From contig NZ_VFOW01000001.1 in NCBI RefSeq assembly GCF_006716355.1, positions 4,712,001-4,776,000 on the forward strand: a stretch of DNA of 64,000 bases, given 5' to 3'. The stretch comes from Stackebrandtia endophytica. GTDB taxonomy: Bacteria; Actinomycetota; Actinomycetes; Mycobacteriales; Micromonosporaceae. The translations under genes and the position numbers were made by a program. Shown in pieces: positions 8,579 to 17,431 of the stretch. The first letter of the stretch is position 1, and each line of letters begins with the position of its first letter. The notes under the pieces were generated by a model, which saw only the letters and a list, made by a program, of their open reading frames with translations, ran no database searches and was not told the DNA's origin.

Positions 8579-8604
8579 ATAAATCCTACTGGATTAATAG
8601 GATA
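8579..8604. promoter_or_regulatory. Candidate operator in the cysteine dioxygenase / FAD-protein divergent region
   Basis: An AT-rich imperfect palindrome, TCCTACTGGATTAATAGGA (8584-8602), has outer arms TCCTA/TAGGA. It stands out in a high-GC intergenic region, 40-60 bases upstream of the dioxygenase ATG and about 160 upstream of the FAD gene. The TAGGA core recurs upstream of ssuA. It is probably a binding site of a sulfur-status regulator; this is inference. Confidence 0.45.
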
Positions 8605-8761
8605 AAGCCCGACGCCCCACCGGAATCCGTCGAATAGGTCACGCCGCCTCCGGGCCGGACCGCGACCGCGCCAGACAGGGATCACAATGTTTCGAGTCTT
8701 GAGAATGATCGCGGGATATTCGTCGGCACCGGCCGACGGACCACGTTTCAGGAGGGGTGCG

Positions 8762-10087
8762 ATGACGCGAACTACCCTGATCATCGGTGGCGGTGCGGCG
8801 GGAGTCCTGCTTGCCGGGCAGTTGTGTCGCTCCAGCGACCACGAGGTGATCCTGGTGGATCCCTCCGAGAATCCCGGCGCCGGCGTCGCCTACGGGCACG
8901 CCGCCGCATGGCACCTGCTCAACTCCCCGGCGGCCACGATGAGCGCCGACCCCGACCAGCCCGGCCACTTCATGACCTGGGCCGACCAGGCGGGCAGCCC
9001 CATATCGGCCGGTGACTTCGCGCCCCGCTCGCTCTACGGCCGCTACCTGCGGGCCACCCTGGCCGACCTCGTCGACGCCGATCGGCTCCGCGTCATCCGC
9101 GCCGGGGTCACGGCCCTGGCCACCACCGACGAGCACGTGGTCGCCGACCTCGACGACGGTCGCCGATTGACCGTCACCGACGCCATTCTGGCCACCGGCA
9201 ATCCGGCCGGTGCGCAGCCGGTACCCGGCCTGGCCGACCACCCCCGATACATCGCCCGGCCCTGGACGCCCGGCGCCTTCGACGACCTCGACGACCGACC
9301 GGTACTGCTGATCGGCACCGGACTGACCGCCGTCGACATCGCATTGAGCGTCGCGGTGTTCCGGCCCGACGCGCCGGTTCACGCCGTCTCCCGCCACGGC
9401 CTGCTGCCCCAGGCGCACCGGGCCGGGAACCAGACCGCGACCGTGCAGACCCGGACCCCTGCCACCGACCCGTCACTGGCGGAACTGCTGGCCGCGATCC
9501 GCACCTCGGTGAGCAACACTGGAGACTGGCGGGCGGTCGTCGACGGACTGCGTCCACGTGTCGACGAATACTGGCGAGCCCTCAACCCACGATCCAAGGA
9601 GCGGTTCCTGGAACACCTGGCTCGACACTGGGAGGTGCACCGCCACCGGATGGCACCTCAGATCGCCGGACGGGTGAGCGGACTGGTCGACTCGGGACGC
9701 CTCACCGTGCGCGCCGACCGGATCAAGGCCGTCGACGTGTCGAGCGCCGATCGCATCGACGTGACCTTCGCCGACGGGACCGAGACCTCCTACGGCGCGG
9801 TCGTCAACTGCACCGGACCTGGCCGACTGCCCGGCGCCGCGGCACCGGTGGTGGCCCGCCTGCTGTCCCAGGGCCTGGCTCGGGTCGGACCGTACCGGCT
9901 CGGACTGGATGTCGACGACACCGGCCGCCTCATCGACGCGCAGGGTCGCACTAACCCGCGACTGTGGACGATCGGTGCCATGCGGCGCGGTCGACTCTGG
10001 GAAACCACCGCGGTGCCGGAGATTCGGGCTCAGGCCGTCACGCTGGCCACCGCGCTCGTCGGCGCCCCCGCCGAGTCCACGGTCTGA
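8762..10087 (+). CDS. FAD/NAD(P)-binding oxidoreductase (NAD_binding_9-like)
   Basis: A 441-residue flavoprotein. The N-terminal dinucleotide motif IIGGGAAGVLLAG near residue 6 binds FAD. NSPAATMSADPDQPGHF near 55-75 is typical of the FAD-NAD(P)-binding family of this type, and a second Rossmann motif LIGTGLTAVDIALSV near 180 would bind NAD(P)H. ATVQTRTP and a late INCTGPGR-like segment (VVNCTGPGRLPG) fit the same family. The ATG at 8762 is preceded by AGGAGG. The substrate is unknown; divergence from cysteine dioxygenase hints at sulfur metabolism. A MITE-like element begins exactly at its stop codon and may have trimmed its C-terminus. Confidence 0.8.
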   Translation: MTRTTLIIGGGAAGVLLAGQLCRSSDHEVILVDPSENPGAGVAYGHAAAWHLLNSPAATMSADPDQPGHFMTWADQAGSPISAGDFAPRSLYGRYLRATLADLVDADRLRVIRAGVTALATTDEHVVADLDDGRRLTVTDAILATGNPAGAQPVPGLADHPRYIARPWTPGAFDDLDDRPVLLIGTGLTAVDIALSVAVFRPDAPVHAVSRHGLLPQAHRAGNQTATVQTRTPATDPSLAELLAAIRTSVSNTGDWRAVVDGLRPRVDEYWRALNPRSKERFLEHLARHWEVHRHRMAPQIAGRVSGLVDSGRLTVRADRIKAVDVSSADRIDVTFADGTETSYGAVVNCTGPGRLPGAAAPVVARLLSQGLARVGPYRLGLDVDDTGRLIDAQGRTNPRLWTIGAMRRGRLWETTAVPEIRAQAVTLATALVGAPAESTV

Positions 10088-10269
10088 GAAGCTGTCTTTA
10101 AACCTGCTGTTCTGTTGCGCGTCGCCCAGACGGGCGCCTCGCGGCGAAGGCGTGCGTCCCTGCATACGCCATGCTTCTTCAGAAGCGCCGGTATGCAGGC
10201 ATCCCTCCGCCTTGCGAATGCACTCGCCTGGACACCGCTCACGACGAACGAGGTTCAAAGACAGCTTCT
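10087..10269. mobile_element. MITE-like inverted-repeat element
   Basis: About 183 bp bounded by terminal inverted repeats AGAAGCTGTCTTTAAACC (10087-10104) and the complement of AGAAGCTGTCTTTGAACC at the right end (10252-10269), with one mismatch. Weaker matches extend further inward. The centre holds a second palindrome: CCTGCATAC...GTATGCAGG around GCTTCT-TC-AGAAGC. No coding frame is present. Size and ends fit a non-autonomous miniature element. No clear target duplication is visible (TGA on the left, TAA on the right). Confidence 0.7.
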
Positions 10270-10323
10270 AAGAACCCGCCGACGGGTCGACGCCGCGGGG
10301 CACCGACGATTCGTACGGGCGCC

Positions 10324-10356
10324 TGCCGTGCCGCCGACGTGGTCGCCGGCACGGCA
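10324..10356 (-). terminator. Terminator of rocD-proC
   Basis: Perfect 10-bp arms TGCCGTGCCG (10324-10333) and CGGCACGGCA (10347-10356) enclose a 13-base loop. It begins a few bases after the proC stop in the leftward direction. There is no T tract. Confidence 0.6.
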
Positions 10357-10362
10357 TCGCCG

Positions 10363-11166
10363 TCAGGTCATCGAATCGGCGATCGCCACGCCGCGATCCC
10401 GAGCGGCCTCGACCGCGTCGGCCACCGCGGCGCGAACCCGGTGTCTCTCCAATTCCCGGATCGCGTTGATCGTGGTCCCGGCCGGGGAGGTCACCGCCTC
10501 CCGCAGTTGCACCGGGTGTTCGCCGGTGTCGCGCAGCATCGCGGCGGCTCCGACGGCGGTTTGAACGATCAGTTCGTGGGCGATGCTTCGCGGCAGACCC
10601 AGCAGGATCGCCGCATCGGTCATCGCCTCCACCAGGTAATAGAAGTAGGCGGGGCCTGAACCCGACAGCGCGGTGACGGCGTCCTGTTGCTTCTCCGGCA
10701 GCCGCAGGGTGCGGCCCAGCGGAGTGAACAGTTCCTCAGCGCGCTCCACATCGGAGTCCTTGGCGTGTCGGCCCGCCGACAGCACCGTGATCGCCTGATC
10801 CACCAGCGCCGGGGTGTTGGTCATCGCGCGCACCACGGCGGTCTGATCGGGGAGTCGCTTCTCGAAGAACGAGGTGGGCAGGCCCGCGCACAGGGACACC
10901 ACCAACCGACCCGGCGGAAGGTCGCCGAGTTCGATCAGCAGGTCCGCCGCGTCCTGTGGCTTGACCGCGATGACGACGATCTCGGCCTCGGTGATCGCCT
11001 CGGCCGTCGACAGCACGCGGACACCGAGGCTCTCGCGGACCTGTTCGACGTGTTCGCTACGGCGCACCGTGGCGATAAGGGCTTCCGGCGGCCAACCCGA
11101 CCGAGTCAGTCCAGCTAGGACAGTCCGGCCGATGCGGCCCGCTCCCAATACCGCCACGGTGACCAT
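10363..11166 (-). CDS. proC: Pyrroline-5-carboxylate reductase
   Basis: Reduces pyrroline-5-carboxylate to proline with NAD(P)H, the last step of proline synthesis. At 267 residues it has the usual size. The N-terminal Rossmann motif VAVLGAGRIGRTV and the C-terminal signature ALSGSGPAYFYYLVEAMTDA, followed by EAVTSPAGTTINAI, are diagnostic. The ATG at 11166 gives the normal N-terminus directly before the dinucleotide motif; a longer in-frame start at 11241 is less likely. It lies 82 bases downstream of rocD on the same strand, so ornithine can be converted through glutamate semialdehyde to proline. Confidence 0.95.
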   Translation of the reverse strand: MVTVAVLGAGRIGRTVLAGLTRSGWPPEALIATVRRSEHVEQVRESLGVRVLSTAEAITEAEIVVIAVKPQDAADLLIELGDLPPGRLVVSLCAGLPTSFFEKRLPDQTAVVRAMTNTPALVDQAITVLSAGRHAKDSDVERAEELFTPLGRTLRLPEKQQDAVTALSGSGPAYFYYLVEAMTDAAILLGLPRSIAHELIVQTAVGAAAMLRDTGEHPVQLREAVTSPAGTTINAIRELERHRVRAAVADAVEAARDRGVAIADSMT

Positions 11167-11248
11167 GGCAACGCTCCCTCTGTTCGTCCGATTCTCTTCG
11201 CAACCGGGGGTTCCGGCATCGTCGACGACGACTGCCGTCACCCCACTG

Positions 11249-12448
11249 CTACTCCATGGCCTCCGCCAGGACGGCCACGGCGTGGTCGAGCTGCTCCTCG
11301 GTGATCACCAGCGGCGGCGCGATTCGGACGGTCGTCTCGTGGGTCTCCTTGCACAGCACCCCGGCGCGAGCCATCCGCTCACACACCTCGCGCGCACTGG
11401 GAGCGTTCGACGACAATTCCACACCGGCCCACAGACCGCGCACCCTCAGCTGTGTCACCTTTGACTTGTCAAGGGTAGACAACGCACTGTGCAGGTGCTT
11501 GCCCAGCTCCTGCGCACGCTGCTGCCAGGTTCCCTCCGCCAGCATCGCGACGACCTCACGGCCGACGGCGCACGCCAGCGGGTTGCCGCCGAAGGTACTG
11601 CCGTGCTGCCCCGGCGCGTAGACGTCCATGACGTCCCGATTGGCGACCATCGCCGACAGTGGAATGACACCGCCGCCCAACGCCTTGCCCAGCAGGTAGA
11701 TGTCGGGCTGAACACCCTCCTGCTCGCAGGCGAAGGTGTAGCCGGTGCGGCCCAGTCCGCTCTGGATCTCGTCGGCGATCAGCAGGACGTTGTTCTCGTC
11801 GCACAGCTGACGCAGGCCCGCCAGCCAGCCGTCCGGCGGGATCAGGACACCGGCCTCGCCCTGAATCGGCTCGACCAGCACACCGACGGTGTCGGGCGTG
11901 ATCGCGGCCGCGACCGCCGCCAGGTCCCCATAGGGCACGAGGTCGAAACCGGGCGTGTACGGGCCGAACTCGGCGCGGGCGACCTCATCGGTGGAGAAGC
12001 TGATGATCGTGGTGGTCCGGCCGTGGAAGTTACCCTCGAAGGCGATGATGCGGGCCTGGTCCGCCGCAACGTTCTTCTTCTGGTATCCCCACTTGCGGGC
12101 GGTCTTGATACCGGTCTCGACGGCCTCGGCACCGGTGTTCATCGGCAGCACCGCGTCCATTCCGGCCAGTCGAGCCAGTTCCTCGCAGAACGGCCCCAAC
12201 TGGTCATTGTGGAACGCCCGGCTGGTGAGCGTGAGCCGGTCGAGCTGCCGCTTGGCCGCCTCGATCAGCCGAGGGTGCCGGTGACCGAAGTTCATGGCCG
12301 AATAGGCCGACAACAGGTCCAGGTACTCCCGGCCGTTGGTGTCGGTCACCGTGGCGCCCTCGCCGTGACTGAGCACCACCGGGAGCGGGTGGTAGTTGTG
12401 CGCGCCGTGCCGGTCCTCTAGCTCGATGAACTGTTTAGGGTCGGACAT
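11249..12448 (-). CDS. rocD: Ornithine--oxo-acid transaminase
   Basis: A PLP-dependent class III aminotransferase that moves the delta-amino group of ornithine to a 2-oxo acid, giving glutamate semialdehyde/pyrroline-5-carboxylate. The 399-residue length fits. The PLP-binding Asp lies in LLIADEIQSGLGRTG near residue 222, and the Schiff-base Lys in LLGKALGGGVIPLSAM near 252. GNFHGRTTTIISFS and MNTGAEAVETGIKTARKWGY are also typical. Its partner proC lies just downstream. An arginase-linked catabolic role or proline supply are both possible. Confidence 0.92.
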   Translation of the reverse strand: MSDPKQFIELEDRHGAHNYHPLPVVLSHGEGATVTDTNGREYLDLLSAYSAMNFGHRHPRLIEAAKRQLDRLTLTSRAFHNDQLGPFCEELARLAGMDAVLPMNTGAEAVETGIKTARKWGYQKKNVAADQARIIAFEGNFHGRTTTIISFSTDEVARAEFGPYTPGFDLVPYGDLAAVAAAITPDTVGVLVEPIQGEAGVLIPPDGWLAGLRQLCDENNVLLIADEIQSGLGRTGYTFACEQEGVQPDIYLLGKALGGGVIPLSAMVANRDVMDVYAPGQHGSTFGGNPLACAVGREVVAMLAEGTWQQRAQELGKHLHSALSTLDKSKVTQLRVRGLWAGVELSSNAPSAREVCERMARAGVLCKETHETTVRIAPPLVITEEQLDHAVAVLAEAME

Positions 12449-12542
12449 GTAGCCCCCAAGATTCTTGAGTTTGGTCTGGTCATGGCTGTGCAGCCGCAGA
12501 CGTCGCGGAACCGAGCGGCGGTCGATGGTCGCAAGGACGACC

Positions 12543-13568
12543 TCAATCGCGCGTGCGGCTCAACAATGCCCGGGTGAGTGGCGCCGACGGGTCGGTCGAC
12601 AACTCCAGGGGCGACCACGGAGCGTCGACTGAGGTCAGCATGCTCCCGACCGCGGCGATCATGGCGCCGTTGTCGGTGCACAAGTAAGGCGGCGGAACCC
12701 GCACGGTGACACCGGCGTCCGCGCAGCGTCTCTCGGCCACCTCGCGCAGCCGAGAGTTGGCGGCGACGCCTCCGGCGATCACCAACGTGTCGACCTCGTG
12801 CGAGACACACGCGTCGACGGCCTTCGCGGTCAGCACGTCGACCACGGCCTCCTGGAAGGAGGCCGCCAGATCGGCGACCGGAAGCGGCCCTTCGCAGCGG
12901 TCCACCCAACGGGCCACCGCGGTCTTCAATCCCGAGAACGAGAAACCCCATCGGGTCGTCGTCGGTCGGGGGAAACGAATCGCGTCCGGGTCGCCGTCCT
13001 CGGCGGCCCGCTGAATCGCCGGTCCCCCCGGGTAACCCAGGCCCAGGATCCGGGCGACCTTGTCGAACGCCTCCCCGGCGGCGTCGTCGGCGGTGTCGCC
13101 CAGGTGCACGATCGGATCGCGCGCCAAGTCGCCTAGCAGCAACAGGGACGTGTGGCCACCGGAGACCACCAGCGACACACTCCTGTCGGGCAGATCCCCG
13201 TGCACCAGCGTGTCGGCGGCGACATGACCGGCCAGGTGATGCACCCCCAGCAACGGTATGCCCAGGCTGAGGGAATACGCCTTCGCCGAGGCCAACCCCA
13301 CCTGCAACGCCGTGGCCAGACCGGGGCCGGCGGTCACCGCGATCGCGTCGATCTCGCTCATCGAGACCCCGGCACGCTCGACGGCCTGCCGGACGGTCGG
13401 GACCATTGCCTCCAGGTGGGCTCGCGCCGCCACCTCCGGGACCACGCCACCGAACCGGACGTGTTCGGACATGCTCGACGACAGGCACTCACCCAACAGT
13501 TTGCCGTCGCGGACCAGTCCGACACCGGTCTCGTCGCAGGAGGATTCGATCCCCATCACCAAGGTCAC
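12543..13568 (-). CDS. tsaD: tRNA N6-adenosine threonylcarbamoyltransferase
   Basis: Transfers threonylcarbamoyl to A37 of ANN-decoding tRNAs together with TsaB/TsaE/TsaC. The start [15 protein letters not shown] is the family signature. The metal ligands lie in [13 protein letters not shown], and [12 protein letters not shown] and [11 protein letters not shown] are further hallmarks. I chose the GTG at 13568 ([10 protein letters not shown]), giving 341 residues, close to the family norm; the ATG at 13556 is the alternative. The reading frame stays open far upstream but that part is antisense to the DUF1684 gene and not TsaD-like. Confidence 0.93.
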   Translation of the reverse strand: MTLVMGIESSCDETGVGLVRDGKLLGECLSSSMSEHVRFGGVVPEVAARAHLEAMVPTVRQAVERAGVSMSEIDAIAVTAGPGLATALQVGLASAKAYSLSLGIPLLGVHHLAGHVAADTLVHGDLPDRSVSLVVSGGHTSLLLLGDLARDPIVHLGDTADDAAGEAFDKVARILGLGYPGGPAIQRAAEDGDPDAIRFPRPTTTRWGFSFSGLKTAVARWVDRCEGPLPVADLAASFQEAVVDVLTAKAVDACVSHEVDTLVIAGGVAANSRLREVAERRCADAGVTVRVPPPYLCTDNGAMIAAVGSMLTSVDAPWSPLELSTDPSAPLTRALLSRTRD

Positions 13569-13747
13569 CGGCGCACCGCCGTTCGAGGTGATGAACAGGT
13601 GTGCACGGTCTCCTCCATACATCGTAAGCGGCCGCAGGTCACGGCCGGGAGCTGACGAAACGCCCGGTGCTATTGCAGCACACCGACCGTCACCGTGAAC
13701 CGTCGGCTGGCACCGAAACGACGCGGTGATCGGTCGGCCGAACCGAA

Positions 13748-14512
13748 TCAGACGAGCAGCCGCTCGCCCGCGGTGACGGCGATGTCGAGCCGGTTCTCCG
13801 GCAGCGGTACCGGACAGGTCGAGAAGTCGTTGTACGCGCACGGCAGATTGCCCGCACGATTGAAGTCGACGACGGTGGCGCCATCGGACTCCGGAGCAGG
13901 CAACGCCATGGACCGGGCGGCACCGGCGGTGGTGACACCGCTGGTGCGGTCGCGAAACAGCACCCAGAAATGGTCGGACTCCCCGAAGACCACCAGCCGA
14001 TGCGACCGGCCGTCGACCTCGAAGACGACCTCCCCGAGGGTCTTGGTCTCGTGGCTGACGCCCTCGACCACCGAACCGACCTCGCGGGTCTGGGCCTGCG
14101 GGTACGACTCGAACCGCGCGGGCAGGCGCCAACCCGGGTCGAAGTCGTAGCGGGGCAGGGTGTCGAACGCCAACCGGGCCGGTGCCTGCGGGTCGCGCAC
14201 CCGAATCGCCGGGGAGCCACTGCGTCGGATGATCTCGATGATCCCGCCGGCGAACCGAACGCGCAGATCTTCCACCGGGTCCAGCGTCGTCTCCCCGTCG
14301 ATCGGGCGGTCGTCGATGCTCATTCCGTCGGTCGCGGTCGCGGTGACCACGACCCGGTCGTCGGCCGCGCGCCAGGTCCCCGGGATCCCGGGGTAGGCGG
14401 TATCGGTGTCGTCCAACCAGTGCAGCGCGGTCAGGCTCAACGGACCGTCGGGGGCGCCGATTTGACGGTCGCGGCGGGCGGTCCACTCCAGCCAGTCTTC
14501 GCGGTGGTTCAT
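13748..14512 (-). CDS. DUF1684 family protein
   Basis: A 254-residue soluble protein of the DUF1684 family, common in actinomycetes and of unknown function. It opens with [15 protein letters not shown] and a [11 protein letters not shown] segment. The family core [21 protein letters not shown] and [34 protein letters not shown] closes it; the last portion holds conserved Asp, Asn and Cys residues. It lies upstream of tsaD in the same direction, separated by about 180 bases. No signal peptide is present. Confidence 0.88.
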   Translation of the reverse strand: MNHREDWLEWTARRDRQIGAPDGPLSLTALHWLDDTDTAYPGIPGTWRAADDRVVVTATATDGMSIDDRPIDGETTLDPVEDLRVRFAGGIIEIIRRSGSPAIRVRDPQAPARLAFDTLPRYDFDPGWRLPARFESYPQAQTREVGSVVEGVSHETKTLGEVVFEVDGRSHRLVVFGESDHFWVLFRDRTSGVTTAGAARSMALPAPESDGATVVDFNRAGNLPCAYNDFSTCPVPLPENRLDIAVTAGERLLV

Positions 14513-14702
14513 CAGGGGTCTCCTCGCGGCAGGGGCAACGCCGCGAAGGCTACTTCGCACCGAGCCGCTCCGCCACCGGTCGTGGCGGCGAACACGCCTG
14601 AGGGACCGGCCGGCCGACGCGGTCATCGTCCACGTTGCTCTCCATCGATAGGCTTCAGTGCGCAGTCGAGTGGACCGCACCGTCCCCCATGCTGGAGCCT
14701 CG

Positions 14703-16196
14703 ATGACGAACACCGCCGATGCCCGATTGACCGAGTTCGCCCACCGACCGATCACGATCGTCCTCGCCGTCGTTGCGGCACTGCTGACCGCGTTGTCGGC
14801 CCGCTACGGCTACCACCGCGACGAGCTGTACTTCCTGGCCGCCGGCGATCGTCTCGACGTCGGATACGTTGACCAACCACCGCTGACCCCGTTGCTGGCC
14901 AAGGCATCCGTGACCGTCTTCGGCGATACGCCGATGGGACTTCGCGTCGTCGCCACGATCGGATTCCTGGCCGCCATCGTGCTGGTCGCACTCATTGCGC
15001 GGGAGCTGGGGGCCGGCCGGATCGGCCAGACCGTCGCCGCACTCGGCGCCTCCATCGCGGGGTTCGGACTGGCGATCGGGCACATGGTGTCCACCTCGAC
15101 CTTCGACATGGTGGCCTGGTTGGCACTGACCTGGGTGCTGCTGCGGCTAATGCGCGGCGGTGATCCCCGCTGGTGGTTGGCCGCCGGTGCCGTCGCCGGT
15201 GTGGCGATTCTCAACAAGTACCTGGTGGTGCTGCTGGTCGTCGCGATCCTGATCGGGTGGTTGTCGGTGGGACCGCGATCACGGTTGGCCACCGGATGGT
15301 TGGCGGGGGGAGTCGCGGTGGCCGCGATCATCGCGGCACCCAACCTGTGGTGGCAGTTCAGCAACGACTGGCCGCAGTTGACCGTCGCCTCCGGAATCGC
15401 CTCCGACGACGGTGGGGCCAACCGGATGATGTTCCTGCCCGACCAGATACTCCTCCTGTCACCGGTTCTCGTGCCGATCTGGCTGGCCGGTTGGTGGCGG
15501 TTGTGGCGATCGGAGTCGATCGCGTGGGCGCGACCCATCGCGGTCGCCTACCCGGTCCTGTGCCTGATCGTCCTGGCCACCGGGGGCAAGGGCTACTACG
15601 CGTTGCCGCTGTTGCTGGTGCTGACCGCCGCCGGGGCGGTGCCGACCGAACGGTGGTGGCGCGCGAGCGCGGGCAACCGACGTTCGCTGGGCGTCGCACT
15701 CGCATTGGGCGGTATCGGCGCGGCGGTCATCTCGCTACCGGTGCTGCCGGCCACCGCACTGGACATCCCGAACTCGATCAACCGGGAACAGGGCGAACAG
15801 GTGGGCTGGCCCGAACTGACGGCCGCCGTCGCCTCGGCGTGGGAAACGTTGACGCCGGACCAACGGGACGGGGCGGTCATCCTCACCGAGAACTACGGCC
15901 AGGCCGGTGCCGTCGAACACTATGGACCGGACCTCGGCCTCCCTGCGCCGTACTCGGGGCACATGAGCTACGCCGACTGGGGGCCACCGCCGGACGACCG
16001 GATCGGCCCGGTGCTGGTGGTTCACCAGGCGGGCGGCGCGGGACTCACCGGCTCGTTCGCGAACTGCCGGGCGGTCGCCACAGTGGACAACGGTCACGGA
16101 GTGGACAATGAGGAGCAGGGCACGGTGATCAGTGTCTGCGACGGACCCGACGTCGCCTGGTCGGCCCTGTGGCCGCGCCTGAGGCATTTCTACTAG
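14703..16196 (+). CDS. GT39-like membrane glycosyltransferase
   Basis: A 497-residue polytopic membrane protein of the ArnT/PMT (glycosyltransferase 39, PMT_2) type, which would use a polyprenyl-phosphate sugar at the membrane. The first extracytoplasmic loop YGYHRDELYFLAAGDRLDVGYVDQPPLTP is characteristic: the acidic pair DE and the later PPLTPLL match the donor/metal-binding loop. About eleven hydrophobic helices follow, then a roughly 100-residue C-terminal extracytoplasmic part. The ATG at 14703 has GGAG upstream. Acceptor and sugar are unknown. Confidence 0.85.
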   Translation: MTNTADARLTEFAHRPITIVLAVVAALLTALSARYGYHRDELYFLAAGDRLDVGYVDQPPLTPLLAKASVTVFGDTPMGLRVVATIGFLAAIVLVALIARELGAGRIGQTVAALGASIAGFGLAIGHMVSTSTFDMVAWLALTWVLLRLMRGGDPRWWLAAGAVAGVAILNKYLVVLLVVAILIGWLSVGPRSRLATGWLAGGVAVAAIIAAPNLWWQFSNDWPQLTVASGIASDDGGANRMMFLPDQILLLSPVLVPIWLAGWWRLWRSESIAWARPIAVAYPVLCLIVLATGGKGYYALPLLLVLTAAGAVPTERWWRASAGNRRSLGVALALGGIGAAVISLPVLPATALDIPNSINREQGEQVGWPELTAAVASAWETLTPDQRDGAVILTENYGQAGAVEHYGPDLGLPAPYSGHMSYADWGPPPDDRIGPVLVVHQAGGAGLTGSFANCRAVATVDNGHGVDNEEQGTVISVCDGPDVAWSALWPRLRHFY

Positions 16197-16280
16197 GGAA
16201 TCCCGCTCCAAACCGCCACCGCCCGTGAGGCGGCAACCGGCGATAATCTGGGCGGTGACGTCCCCCGACGAAAGGCAACC

Positions 16281-17060
16281 ATGGCTCGTATGGCATTGCG
16301 CCGCTGGACATCGATGGCGTCGGTGGTTGCGACGGCCGCTCTCGTCGCGGCGTGTTCGCAGACCGGTCTGGTGACCGAGCCGACCGAGGCGGAGTCTCTC
16401 GACCCGGTCCAGTTGCAGTTTCGACCGGTGGTCGCCGCCGTGGCGATATCCTCACCCGCGGGCGGGGCACTGGGGGAGGCCACGGCCACCAACCTGGACC
16501 AGGTGTGGGAGAAGGTCGGCGACGAGGCGGCCGAGCTGGCGTCGAACCTGACGACGGTTCCGCAGACCGAGGCCGACCTGGCGACCCTGGCGCCGTTCGC
16601 TCAGCTGGCCCCCTCCGAGGTCGCCCTGCTGCCGACATCCGTGCGGTTGTTCGTTCCCACTATCGGTTGCGACCAGCTGACCACCGACGCCGAGTACTTC
16701 GAGCCGTCCACCGAGACCGTCGTATGTGACTTCGAGGACGGCAACCCGACCGAGAAGCTCCATCTTGGACCAGTCGAACTGGACGGATCTCACGTGACCG
16801 GGGCGGAGTCCGCGACCAGCCAGGTGCAACCGGGGGCCTGGGTGGTCACGGTGACGTTCACCGACGAGGGAACGGCCGCGTTCGCCGATCTCACCGCCGA
16901 GTACATCAACGGACGAGTCGCCGTGGTGCTGGCCACCGAGGTGATCACGGCTCCCACGATCATCTCCACGATCACCAATGGAGTAGTCGAGATATCCGGA
17001 CTGTCGGGAGAGGGTGAGGCTGTCGAACTGGCGCGGGCGATCAACTCCGCGACCGAGTAG
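16281..17060 (+). CDS. Lipoprotein with SecDF P1-head-like domain
   Basis: A 259-residue predicted lipoprotein. The signal ends in lipobox LVAAC (Cys near residue 25). The C-terminal half, from SQVQPGAWVVTVTFTDEGTAAFADLT through RVAVVLATEVITAPTI, matches the P1 head subdomain of SecD, where a similar VxxxFxxxGxxxFxxxT...AIVLDxxVxSAPxI pattern is known. No SecD transmembrane segments are present, so it cannot be a full SecD. It may be a stand-alone extracytoplasmic chaperone-like or structural factor (inference). It is rightward after the GT39 gene. Confidence 0.65.
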   Translation: MARMALRRWTSMASVVATAALVAACSQTGLVTEPTEAESLDPVQLQFRPVVAAVAISSPAGGALGEATATNLDQVWEKVGDEAAELASNLTTVPQTEADLATLAPFAQLAPSEVALLPTSVRLFVPTIGCDQLTTDAEYFEPSTETVVCDFEDGNPTEKLHLGPVELDGSHVTGAESATSQVQPGAWVVTVTFTDEGTAAFADLTAEYINGRVAVVLATEVITAPTIISTITNGVVEISGLSGEGEAVELARAINSATE

Positions 17061-17104
17061 ATCGACGGTGGGCGTACACCCCGCGACCGACATAGGGTGA
17101 CGTC

Positions 17105-17431
17105 ATGGCCGATGACAACTGGGCGCCCGACGAATGCACACTTCCCACCGCGCAGCAGCCCCTTCGCGTCGCGGAGTTCGGCGAGCTGTTTGCGACCTCG
17201 TTGCGCGCGATCGAACGCATCGACCCCTCGAACCTGCGGCTGGTCCTAGCCGAGGGGTCGCGTCCCGAACTCGAACGGTTGATCGCCGCCGAGACCGAGT
17301 GCTGTTCGTTCTTCCGGTTCTCGACGCGGCCGCTCGACGACGGTTTGATCGATGTGACGGTCACGGTTCCGGACAGTCGCTCCGACGTCCTCGACGGCGT
17401 TGCCCGGCAGGCGCAGGCCGCTCTCGCCTAG
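17105..17431 (+). CDS. Small conserved protein with ECC motif
   Basis: A 108-residue cytosolic protein of unknown role. It contains AAETECCSFFRFS with adjacent cysteines near residues 63-64, and it resembles small actinobacterial proteins sometimes found beside metal-resistance genes. The start is the ATG at 17105, 40 bases after the lipoprotein gene. Its TAG stop interlocks with the stop of the convergent methyltransferase in one CTAG tetranucleotide (17428-17431). A metal- or thiol-related role is possible but not shown. Confidence 0.65.
   Translation: MADDNWAPDECTLPTAQQPLRVAEFGELFATSLRAIERIDPSNLRLVLAEGSRPELERLIAAETECCSFFRFSTRPLDDGLIDVTVTVPDSRSDVLDGVARQAQAALA

Noticed and set aside
13569-14486. 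Long upstream extension of the tsaD frame (647 codons in total)
   Set aside because: The extra part is arginine/proline-rich, has no TsaD homology and runs over the DUF1684 gene on the same strand in another frame.
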